From Phycisphaerales bacterium (GTDB lineage: Bacteria > Planctomycetota > Phycisphaerae > Phycisphaerales > UBA1924), in assembly GCA_035627955.1 (NCBI GenBank), contig DASPKU010000013.1, positions 186,001 through 250,000 on the forward strand: a stretch of DNA of 64,000 nt, written 5' to 3'. How positions within the stretch are numbered: position 1 is the stretch's first letter; every line of letters starts with the position of its first letter. Shown one piece after another: positions 43,732-51,856 of the stretch. The translations under genes and the position numbers were made by a program. The notes under the pieces were generated by a model that was not told the origin of the DNA, ran no database searches, and saw nothing but the letters and a program-made list of their open reading frames with translations.

Positions 43732-44478
43732 TTACTGGCCAACGGCCAGCAGGCACTCGCGGATGGCGAACCAGTGCAGCGTGCTGCCGGCGACCACTGC
43801 GAGGTGCCACACCGCGTGCGAGTAGCGGACCTTCCCGATCCACACGCGGGCGTAGAAGATGGTTCCGCCGGTGTACATGATGCCGCCGGCGAGAATGAGC
43901 CACAGTGCCCTGGCAGGGGTGGAGGCCATCAGCGGCCCCAGGCTGAACAGTGCGAGCCAGCCCATGGCCACGTAGAACGCCAGCGACACCTTCTCATAGC
44001 GGAGGCCGAAGCGCAGCTTGAACCAGGTGCCCAGCGCGGCCAGGGTCCACACCGCCGCGAGCATGCCCCAGCCCCACGCCCCCTGAGCGCGCAGCACGGT
44101 CATGCAGATGGCGGTGTACGTGCCCGCGATCAGGTAATAGATGCAGATGTGATCGGTGATCAGCCGGCGGTACTCGCCGGGCTTATCCTGGTGGTAGTGG
44201 TAGCGCGTGCTGGCGGTGTAGAGCATGATCAGCGTGGCGCCATACACCGCGCACGCCGCCACGTGCCCGGCGTTCCCAACGCGGTGCGCCAGCCACACCA
44301 GCACCGGCGCGCCGATCAATGCGAGCACCAGCCCCAGCCCGTGGGTGACCCAGTTTGCGGCGCTCTCGGAGAGGCGGCAGGCGGACCACCAAGGGTCACT
44401 GGCGGGGCAGGCGGAGGAACGCGTGGCGGATTCCTTCCGCCAGGAGGGCATGGCACTCATTGACGGAGTGTTCGACAT
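43732..44478 (-). CDS. Hemolysin-III/TrhA family membrane protein
   Basis: A 248-residue protein with about seven hydrophobic segments, of the YqfA/TrhA (PAQR-related) family. Conserved text: SESAANWVTHGLGLVLALIG near the N-terminus, STRYHYH, DHICIYYLIAGTYTA, and the metal-binding-type HAVWHLAVVAGSTLHWFAI at the end. The family is linked to membrane-fluidity homeostasis; hemolysis is not implied. Start uncertain: ATG at 44478 is used, with codons at 44511 and 44460 also possible. Confidence 0.88.
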   Translation of the reverse strand: MSNTPSMSAMPSWRKESATRSSACPASDPWWSACRLSESAANWVTHGLGLVLALIGAPVLVWLAHRVGNAGHVAACAVYGATLIMLYTASTRYHYHQDKPGEYRRLITDHICIYYLIAGTYTAICMTVLRAQGAWGWGMLAAVWTLAALGTWFKLRFGLRYEKVSLAFYVAMGWLALFSLGPLMASTPARALWLILAGGIMYTGGTIFYARVWIGKVRYSHAVWHLAVVAGSTLHWFAIRECLLAVGQ

Positions 44479-44542
44479 ACCAGGCAGCACCGGATGAAGA
44501 CCCTGTGACAATCGCTCGGAGACACCGGCCCACGCTGGAATG

Positions 44543-44573
44543 AAAAGGGGCCCGGCACTGGCCGGGCCCCTCG
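44543..44573 (-). terminator. Terminator downstream of the surface-protein gene
   Basis: GGGGCCCGGC and GCCGGGCCCC arms; on the minus strand followed by TTTTCATTCC. Confidence 0.85.
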
Positions 44574-44604
44574 CGAGGTCTGAACTTACCGGTTCACCGC
44601 GCGA

Positions 44605-47193
44605 TCAGCAGGGGTTGCCGCCGAGCACGCGGAAGAAGGCCTCGATGTCCTGGTCGGTGCCGAAGTCGCCGTCCCCGTTGAAGTCGCTGCCCTGGCAGAA
44701 GCAGGTGTCGCAGCAGTTGCCACCCAGGCATGCGAAGAACGCCTCGATGTCCTGGTCGGTGCCGGCGTCGCCGTCGCCGTTGTAGTCCTGCGGGCCGCAC
44801 TCGTCGCCCGGGCACCCGCCGCCGGGCAGCGGGATGCGGACGAAGACGTCGCCCAGGTCGGTGTTCGCAGTCGCGCAGCCCACGGCGGTGGCGCCGTCGC
44901 GGACCTGCACGATCAGGTACAGGTCGGTATCAGTGACGAACCCGCCCGCGGCGACGAAGGCACGGATGTAGACGTTGTCGTCGAACACCCCGTTGTTGTT
45001 GAGATCGACGGGGTCGTTCTCACGGGCGACGACCGTGGTGCCGTTCAGCACCACCACGCTGTCGGTGAGCGTGTTGGCGGAGTCGGTGAAGCCGCCGACC
45101 ACGTAGTTGCCGTTCGGGCTGCCCGAAGCGAGCACGAAGCAGTTGGCGGTCACGGCGTCGTGCCAGTTCTCACCCGCACCGGGGAAGATGGGGGCGCCCT
45201 TGTTGGTCAGGAGCGCGCCGTTGCGGACAACCCAGTCCATGGTGTCAGCATTGCTGCCGTATGCGAACCAGTCGCCATTGGCTTCCATGAACGCGTAGTG
45301 GATGGCGAGGATGGGCGACTCGAGGGAGGTGTTGGGAACGCCCGCGGCCTCCTGGAGCACCACGGCGTTGTCGACGACGATCACGCGGTCCTGGGTGGTC
45401 GCGTCGTTCACCGTGCCCGTCCACAGGTAGTGCTGCCCGTCGGCGCTGGGGAAGAAGCCCTGGCCGTCGGTCGCGCCCGTCTCGAACGCCTTGACCGTGA
45501 AGCTCGCGCCGGCGATCTGGCCGGTGGGCACGGTCGTGCCCTCCTGCGCGAGCATCGAGGCGGCCGTGCGGCTGAAGAGGGCCGTGTCGGTGGTGGTCGT
45601 CGCGCCGGTGAAGTTGGACAGGAACGACACCGTGCCGTCGTTCTGGATCGTGGCGTTGGAGCTCGTGGACCCGAAGACGAACGCCGTGTTGGGCACGGCC
45701 TGGCCCTCGATCATCGAGAACTCAAACGCGGTCCCGTTCCACTTCACCACGGCCTCGTCGGCGGTGGTGGGGCCGGTGGTGTTGGTCGAGAAGACGAAGT
45801 GGCCGGCATCGGTGATGCCCAGCACGTCATCGAAGGCGCCAAAGGCGGAGAAGTCCGGGGCGGTGTCGCCCTCGCGCACGCCCACGGTGATCTCGTTGTT
45901 GGCATTGCCGATGAGAAGGACCTCGTCAGCGCTCGTGGTCGCGAAGTCGGTGTCCGCGGCCATGATCCACAGCTGCCCGTTGGGGCTGCGCTGCGGACGC
46001 TCGAACACGGTCGTGCTGAAGAGGGTGCCGGGGATGCCGGGGACCTCGCGGTTGGCGGCGCCGGTTACGTTGGAAACCAGCCCGCGCGCGGCCGCGGAAG
46101 TCGGCTGAGGCGCGGAAACCAGGGTGCCCCGGGAGGACGTGTTGTTCAGGGCCCGCTCGTCAGTCTCGGAGATGGTGACCGTGGCGGAGCCGGTGGCGAC
46201 GCCCTGGCTAGGGAGCGTCACCGTGACCGAGAGGGTGGCCGAAGCCGCGGGCGCGAGCGAGCCGAGGTTGACCGTCACGGTGCTGCCCGAGGGCGTCGCC
46301 GTGGGGGTCGAGGACACGAACGACGAGCCGCTGGGCATGGTGAAGGTGACGGTGGCGTTGGTCACGGGGTTGGTGCCCGAGTTGACGACGGTGGCCACCC
46401 AGGTGCCGGTGCCGCCCGCACCGACCGAGCACTGCGCCGGGCCCGAGAGCGACACGCGGGCGTCGACCGCCGGGGGCGTGGGGCAGGTCGTGGGCACCCA
46501 GGCCAGGCCCAGCCAGTTGCCGGAGCCAAGGAAGCCAACGACGGTGGCGGTGCCGGTGTCGACGTTGATGGTGCTCAACGTTTGCGTGTTCGAGCACGCG
46601 ACGTAGAGCGTGTCGTTGTGAGGCACGTACGCGACGCCGTGGGGGTTGGTCGGGCCGTTGAGGGGACCGACCAGCGTGCCGGCGCCGGTCGCACGGTCGA
46701 CGATGTACAGCGAGTCGTCGGCTGAGGTCAGGCCGTAGAGCAGGCCGCGCCCGGAGTGGTACCCGAGGTTGAGGAACGAGGTGGTGCCCGCGTTGCCCAG
46801 CACGGTCGCGGCGCCGCTGACGGGGTCGATGGTGTACAGGCTGCCGCCGCTGCCGCCGAAGAGCTGGCCCGAGTCATGGTCCCACTCGAGGCCATGCATC
46901 ACAATGGTGGAATCGCCGTAGCTGCCCACTGGGGTGGCGACGAACGTGGTGAGGTCGAGGCGGTAGAGCATGTCCTCGCTGGTGGAGGTCATGTACATCG
47001 TGCCGGTTGCGCAGTCGTAGGCGAGGCCGGCGACGGTGCCACCCGCGCTCACCGTGCCCGCCAGTGTCGTAGCGCCGGTGGCGATGTCGACGGTGTAGAT
47101 GTTGCGGTTGCTGTTGAGCAGGTACATCGTGCCCTGGCCGTAGCAGGTAGCGGCGAGGACAGTGGCGGCCGTAGCCGCGAGGAACGTCTTCAT
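44605..47193 (-). CDS. Secreted beta-propeller/DUF11 protein with dockerin-like tail
   Basis: An 862-residue protein, GAGAGG site, signal peptide MKTFLAATAATVLAATCYGQ. Residues about 20-230 are propeller-like repeats (NIYTVDIATGATTLAG, SLYTIDPVSGAATVLG, TLSTINVDTGTATVVG). A DUF11-like domain lies at about 245-360 (VVNSGTNPVTNATVTFTMP). Residues 370-790 resemble the body of the next upstream gene's product. The tail has two GTDQDIE repeats separated by CDTCFCQG, ending LGGNPC. One of four tailed genes in a row on this strand. Confidence 0.86.
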   Translation of the reverse strand: MKTFLAATAATVLAATCYGQGTMYLLNSNRNIYTVDIATGATTLAGTVSAGGTVAGLAYDCATGTMYMTSTSEDMLYRLDLTTFVATPVGSYGDSTIVMHGLEWDHDSGQLFGGSGGSLYTIDPVSGAATVLGNAGTTSFLNLGYHSGRGLLYGLTSADDSLYIVDRATGAGTLVGPLNGPTNPHGVAYVPHNDTLYVACSNTQTLSTINVDTGTATVVGFLGSGNWLGLAWVPTTCPTPPAVDARVSLSGPAQCSVGAGGTGTWVATVVNSGTNPVTNATVTFTMPSGSSFVSSTPTATPSGSTVTVNLGSLAPAASATLSVTVTLPSQGVATGSATVTISETDERALNNTSSRGTLVSAPQPTSAAARGLVSNVTGAANREVPGIPGTLFSTTVFERPQRSPNGQLWIMAADTDFATTSADEVLLIGNANNEITVGVREGDTAPDFSAFGAFDDVLGITDAGHFVFSTNTTGPTTADEAVVKWNGTAFEFSMIEGQAVPNTAFVFGSTSSNATIQNDGTVSFLSNFTGATTTTDTALFSRTAASMLAQEGTTVPTGQIAGASFTVKAFETGATDGQGFFPSADGQHYLWTGTVNDATTQDRVIVVDNAVVLQEAAGVPNTSLESPILAIHYAFMEANGDWFAYGSNADTMDWVVRNGALLTNKGAPIFPGAGENWHDAVTANCFVLASGSPNGNYVVGGFTDSANTLTDSVVVLNGTTVVARENDPVDLNNNGVFDDNVYIRAFVAAGGFVTDTDLYLIVQVRDGATAVGCATANTDLGDVFVRIPLPGGGCPGDECGPQDYNGDGDAGTDQDIEAFFACLGGNCCDTCFCQGSDFNGDGDFGTDQDIEAFFRVLGGNPC

Positions 47194-47264
47194 GATTCAA
47201 CCTCTCTTTTCTCTCAATGGAGCATCCCCGGGCCCGCCCCGCCCGGCACGCCCATAGAGTAACG

Positions 47265-47295
47265 AAAACGCCCCGGCTCACAAGAGCCGGGGCGG
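47265..47295 (-). terminator. Terminator downstream of the 47.3-kb gene
   Basis: CCCCGGCTC and GAGCCGGGG arms with GCGTTTTCGTT following on the minus strand. Confidence 0.85.
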
Positions 47296-47337
47296 GGGAA
47301 GTCCAAAAGATCGCTCAACGTTCGATAACCTGCCCGA

Positions 47338-48960
47338 TCAGCAGGGGTTTCCGCCGAGGACACGGAAGAAGGCCTCGATGTCCTGATCCGTGCCGAAGTC
47401 GCCGTCGCCGTTGAAGTCAGAGCCCTGGCAGAAGCAGGTGTCGCAGCAGTTGCCGCCGATGCAGGCGAAGAACGCCTCGATGTCCTGGTCGGTGCCGAAG
47501 TCCCCGTCGCCGTTATAGTCGCTGCTGCCGCAGGCGTTGCCAGCGCAGCCGCCGCCGGGGGAAATGCGTAGCAGTGCGTAGGGCACGCCCGCTGGAGCCA
47601 AGTCGGCGCCCGCGGCGGTGCGCAGGTTCGCGATGATGTACGCGGTGCCGTCGGGGGCGAGGCCGGCGCTGCTGTTGGCGCCAAACGCGGCGAGCGTGTT
47701 GTTGGACCGCCCGATGAACACTGTCTCGGGCGAACCATCGCCGTCGGTGTCCACCGACACGGGGTCGCCCTCGCGGGCCACGACGTTTCCGTTCACCACA
47801 ACCACATCATCAACGGCGGGGTCTGGGTTCGTGGTCTTGCCGGCGACCAGCCAGTCGCCGCTGCTGTTGCCGGTGATGGTGAAGAAGGTGGGCGCGCCCC
47901 ACGTGTCCGAGCCCACGGCGTCCCCGGTCTTGGCGATTACCGTCCCGTTCTTGACCGCCCAGGCGCCGCTGCTGGTCGTGCCGCGGGCGTACCAGTCGTT
48001 GTTGCCGGCGATAAAGATCTGGTTGATGGCGAGCACCGTGAGGCTCGAATCGCCCGGGAGCGGCTGGCCGGCCTGCACCCTGATGGCTCCGTCAACAACG
48101 ACGATGTCGGGGTCGCTGGCGGCGTTGTAGGCGTTGTTCCCGTCCAGGTCGGCGGCGCCGCGGACGACGACGCGCGTCCCGTCGGCCGAGGTCTGCAGGA
48201 CCGTGAGCGTGCCGAAAGACGCGATTCGGCTCAGGCCGACGGGCCCCGATCCGTCGAGGCGCGTCACCGTGTCGGCGTTGCTCTGGAGGTAACGCACGCC
48301 GTCGAGGGCGGCGATCGGGTAGCGCGTCGAGCTCAGGTTGCTGGGGTTGGGGTCGTGCCACAGGATCGCACCGTTATTGCGGAGCGAGAGGTTGCCCGGC
48401 GAGTTCCCGATCGTCTCGTTGCCCGCGTTGCCATCGGGGTTGTCGGTCAGGCCGGAGTAAGCGTCGCCCTGCTGGAAGCGCAGCACGCCGGCACCCGCGC
48501 TGGTGTACCGCACGATTTTCTGCTGGTTGGCGGCAACGCCGCCGCGGGCGCGGAACGCGAACGCCCAATCGTTCTGTGCGTTGAAGGGGTAGCTGACGGT
48601 ACTGGAAAAAAACTCGATGACCTCGGACCCCACCGCCCCCGGGAAGGGCCGCCCCTCCTGGAGAACGACCGAGCCGCTGGTGCCGCTGCCCAGCAGCAGG
48701 TAAGCGTCCGACTCGGCCGTGGGCTGGCTGGTGGAGCCGCGGAGCAGCCACTTCGAGCCGTCGGGGCTGAGCCAGAACTCGAGCATCGAGTTGAAGCTGG
48801 CGGTGGCAGGGTTGCCGGAGAGGTCCACCGCGCCGGGGACGGTCGCGGTCGGCCCGCCCGAGGCACGGCTGTAGATCACCTCGATGGTGGCGGCGTGGCC
48901 CGCCAGGGCCGTCAGAACACAACCCGCGGCGAGCGCGGCGACAGCGGCCGTACGTGACAT
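47338..48960 (-). CDS. Secreted protein with dockerin-like tail, paralogue of neighbour
   Basis: A 540-residue protein from MSRTAAVAALAAG, AGGAG site, signal peptide ending GHA-AT. It shares the later half of its body with the 44.6-kb gene (DWYARGT...WAVKNGTVI, DDVVVVNGNVVAREGDPV). The first half lacks the propeller and DUF11 parts. The tail is nearly identical in DNA and protein to that neighbour (CDTCFCQGSDFNGDGD, GTDQDIEAFF, LGGNPC). Probably arose by duplication with tail exchange. Surface or matrix location likely; function unknown. Confidence 0.85.
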   Translation of the reverse strand: MSRTAAVAALAAGCVLTALAGHAATIEVIYSRASGGPTATVPGAVDLSGNPATASFNSMLEFWLSPDGSKWLLRGSTSQPTAESDAYLLLGSGTSGSVVLQEGRPFPGAVGSEVIEFFSSTVSYPFNAQNDWAFAFRARGGVAANQQKIVRYTSAGAGVLRFQQGDAYSGLTDNPDGNAGNETIGNSPGNLSLRNNGAILWHDPNPSNLSSTRYPIAALDGVRYLQSNADTVTRLDGSGPVGLSRIASFGTLTVLQTSADGTRVVVRGAADLDGNNAYNAASDPDIVVVDGAIRVQAGQPLPGDSSLTVLAINQIFIAGNNDWYARGTTSSGAWAVKNGTVIAKTGDAVGSDTWGAPTFFTITGNSSGDWLVAGKTTNPDPAVDDVVVVNGNVVAREGDPVSVDTDGDGSPETVFIGRSNNTLAAFGANSSAGLAPDGTAYIIANLRTAAGADLAPAGVPYALLRISPGGGCAGNACGSSDYNGDGDFGTDQDIEAFFACIGGNCCDTCFCQGSDFNGDGDFGTDQDIEAFFRVLGGNPC

Positions 48961-49109
48961 CTCAAGCTCCTGTTGACCCTGGCAAGGGCGGACATCAAAG
49001 GCGCCGGTCACCGGACCCGCGCGTACCCACCCCGCACACCCGCCAGTCTGGGAATTTGCCTGTCGCTGTCAATCCCGAACAGCATCCGCCCGGTCAGGCG
49101 CGAGGTGGC

Positions 49110-50399
49110 TCAGCAGGGATTACCTCCGAGAACGCGGAAAAAGGCCTCGATGTCCTGATCAGTCGCGGTGTCGCCGTCGCCATTGAAGTCGGCGCCATTG
49201 ACCCAGCAGGTGGGGCAGCAGTTGCCGCCGATGCAGGCGAAGAACGCTTCGATGTCCTGGTCGGTGCCGCTGTCGCCGTCGCCGTTGAAGTCCGAGGTGC
49301 CGCAGGGGCTGGTGCCCGGGGCGGGGAACAGCGTGGCGATGTAGCCCTGGGTCTCGCCGAGCTCGTTGATCGCCTGGCCGACGACCACGCGCCCGTCGGC
49401 GCTGATGTCCCACGCGTGCGTGAGGAACCAGTCGGCGGGGATGGTCGCGCCGCGCGCCACCAGCACGTCCTGCAGCCGACGCATGCCGGTGTTTACGTCG
49501 TAGATCATCGCCTCGGGCACGAAGATGTCGTGCCACATGTTGCCGACGATGATCGTGCCGCTCGCGTTTGACCCGTACGCGACCGACCCGTCGTACCCAG
49601 CCGGCGCCGGCAGGATCTCCATGCCCGCTTCCAGCGTCCACATCACCGCCTGCTCAGAGAAGAAGTCGGTGCCGAAGGCGGCGCCGAAAACGACCTGTCC
49701 GTCGTCGGACACCCCGAACGCCTGCGCTTCCTCCGCGCCCATCGCCAGGGGCAGGGGCTGGATCCCCGAGGCCGCGGTCCACTTCCACGCCCGCAGGTAG
49801 TCGTTGCCGTCGTAGCCCGAGCCGACGATCACGCTGCCGTCGTTGCTCACGCCCATCGCCCAGGTCTCGTAGCCGCCCGGGAAGTTGCCAATGACCGTGA
49901 GCGGGCCGTCGCCCACCTTGCGCCACGCGACCGAGTACCACACGGGGTTGTCGCCCTCACCCACGATGGTGTTGCCATCCCCCGAGACTGCGTTGGCCAT
50001 GCAGTACTCCGAGCCGCCGGGCAGGCGCCCCAGGTTCTGCATCACGCCGTTGCGGTAGCGGAACGCGTAGCCATAGTCGAAGAAGTCCATGCCCGAGGCG
50101 CCGACGATCGTGCTCCCGTCGCCGCTCACGCCGAACGCGACGGAATCGTCCGTGCCCGGGAGGTGCCCCAGCTCCTGGGCTGTGGGCGTGGGGAGCTGCC
50201 AGCGGCACGCCGCGTCCCAGGCGTCGGGGTTGGTCGAGACGATTCGCCCCGCGGCCGTGGTGCCGTCGTTGCTCACGGCGAAGGCCTGGGTGTACCAGTT
50301 TTCGAGCGGATAGAACGCGGCCTGCTGGGCGGACACTGATGAAGCAAGGACCAAACCAAACGCCATGCCGGCGGCAGTGGACAGCGTCACAGGGCGCAT
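49110..50399 (-). CDS. Secreted HAF-repeat protein with dockerin-like tail
   Basis: A 429-residue protein from MRPVTLSTAAG, AAGGAA site, signal peptide to SVSAQ. Repeats such as AFGVSGDGSTIVGAS, ANAVSGDGNTIVGEG, AMGVSNDGSVIVGSG and AFGVSDDGQVVFGAA match the HAF-repeat family (beta-propeller-like, extracellular). It ends with two GTDQDIE/ATDQDIE repeats and LGGNPC. The second repeat reads TATDQDIE instead of GTDQDIE. It is next to another repeat protein of the same kind. Confidence 0.86.
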   Translation of the reverse strand: MRPVTLSTAAGMAFGLVLASSVSAQQAAFYPLENWYTQAFAVSNDGTTAAGRIVSTNPDAWDAACRWQLPTPTAQELGHLPGTDDSVAFGVSGDGSTIVGASGMDFFDYGYAFRYRNGVMQNLGRLPGGSEYCMANAVSGDGNTIVGEGDNPVWYSVAWRKVGDGPLTVIGNFPGGYETWAMGVSNDGSVIVGSGYDGNDYLRAWKWTAASGIQPLPLAMGAEEAQAFGVSDDGQVVFGAAFGTDFFSEQAVMWTLEAGMEILPAPAGYDGSVAYGSNASGTIIVGNMWHDIFVPEAMIYDVNTGMRRLQDVLVARGATIPADWFLTHAWDISADGRVVVGQAINELGETQGYIATLFPAPGTSPCGTSDFNGDGDSGTDQDIEAFFACIGGNCCPTCWVNGADFNGDGDTATDQDIEAFFRVLGGNPC

Positions 50400-50499
50400 C
50401 ACGGGTTCCTTTCCATTCACACGCTACCACCCCCGGCAACCACCTCATGCGCCGCTGCGACGCGGCGCGCCTCACCGGGTCAGCGAAATCTCAGCTCTT

Positions 50500-51723
50500 T
50501 CAGCAGGCGTTCCCACCCAGCACGCGGAAGAACGCCTCGATGTCCTGGTCGGTTCCGGCGTCGCCGTCGCCGTTGAAGTCGGCCCCGCCCGGGAAGCACG
50601 TGGCGCAGCACGTCCCGCCGATGCACGCAAAGAACGCCTCGATGTCCTGATCGGTGCCCGAGTCGCCGTCGCCGTTGAAGTCCGACGACCCGCAGCCCCA
50701 GCCGATGGGCGTGTACAGCACGGCGGCGTCGCCGATCTCCGGCGAGTAGGCCCGCCCGATGATCTGGCCGCGGTTGTTGATGTCGTGCGCGATCATGATC
50801 TGCGTGAGCGGCGGCGTGGTCTGCACGAGCGTGAAGTCAAACCGCCCCTTGCCCGGCAGCCACAGATGCGGGGTGTACAGCGGCGTCGATTCGGTGCCGT
50901 CGGCGCCGATGACCTCGTCGCGGTCGTTGATCCCCAGCGGCCTGCTCTGGTGAAACCCGCTGCCCGAGATAATCTCGGGCGCACCGCCCCGCCACAGGGC
51001 CGAGTCGCACGGGTCGCGTCCCGGGCGCTCGTCGATCACGCGCCCAGCCACGTGCCCCTGCTGGTTGATGCGCAGGCCCTCCGACCCATCCCACCCCGCG
51101 GGCCACGGCAGCAGTTCCAGCCCCGTCGCAAGCGACCACCGGTAGCCCTGCAGCGACCCCGTCATGCCCACGACGAAGCCCGCGTTGTTGATGTCCCACG
51201 CCGAGCCCTCGCCCGGTGCGATGTCGAGCACGCCCGTGGCGTCCGAGTAGTAGAACTCTCCGCCCAGCTGCCCCGCGCTCTGCACGATGAGGAAGCCCAC
51301 CATCTCCCCGCTGTTGTTGACGCTGTACGCCTCGATGCCCCCTGAACTCGGCGGCGGCGTCACGATCACGAACTCGCCGCCCTGGTAGCGGAACGCGTGC
51401 GGCGGGCTCGTGAAAGTCGGGCGGATGGACCCGCAGATGATCCCGTTCTCGCTCAGCCCCTCGACGCGGATGTCGGTGTAACCCGGCGGGGGCAGCAACT
51501 CCACCATCCCACTCTCGCGCGTCCACACCCACGATCGGACCTCGAGCTGCGGGCCGCGGGCCTGGCCGATGATGGTCTCGGCGTCGTTGATACGCACGAC
51601 CTGCGTCGCGTACGTGCCGGGCAGCGAGCCCAGGGGTTCGACGCGGTAATGGGGGGGCTCAGTCGCGATCGTGTGTGTGGATGCGAGCGCCAGAACCCCC
51701 AGACTGAAAAGACAGTTACTCAT
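50500..51723 (-). CDS. Secreted HAF-like protein with dockerin-like tail
   Basis: A 407-residue protein from MSNCLFSLGVLALAS, GAGGGG site. Irregular HAF-like repeats: VVRINDAETIIGQA, VEGLSENGIICGSI, AYSVNNSGEMVGFL, AWDINNAGFVVGMT and AHDINNRGQIIGRA, suggesting a propeller of about seven blades. The tail has two GTDQDIE repeats (CCATCFPGGADFNGDGD between them) and ends LGGNAC. Paralogous in layout to the neighbour. Downstream of the kinase gene on the same strand, 133 bases apart. Confidence 0.85.
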   Translation of the reverse strand: MSNCLFSLGVLALASTHTIATEPPHYRVEPLGSLPGTYATQVVRINDAETIIGQARGPQLEVRSWVWTRESGMVELLPPPGYTDIRVEGLSENGIICGSIRPTFTSPPHAFRYQGGEFVIVTPPPSSGGIEAYSVNNSGEMVGFLIVQSAGQLGGEFYYSDATGVLDIAPGEGSAWDINNAGFVVGMTGSLQGYRWSLATGLELLPWPAGWDGSEGLRINQQGHVAGRVIDERPGRDPCDSALWRGGAPEIISGSGFHQSRPLGINDRDEVIGADGTESTPLYTPHLWLPGKGRFDFTLVQTTPPLTQIMIAHDINNRGQIIGRAYSPEIGDAAVLYTPIGWGCGSSDFNGDGDSGTDQDIEAFFACIGGTCCATCFPGGADFNGDGDAGTDQDIEAFFRVLGGNAC

Positions 51724-51856
51724 CACATCACCCCTCGGACGTTTGAACGGTCCCGAGAGATATGCGACGTACAAGCCCGATGTCCCGCATTCCATGCCCA
51801 AAACCTGCTGTGGTGGTGCGCGTCTAAACGCGGCCTCACGCGGCAGCGGGGACGCG

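Noticed and set aside
43732-44478. Hemolysin toxin
   Set aside because: Family name only; members are seven-helix membrane homeostasis proteins and there is no secretion or toxin context.
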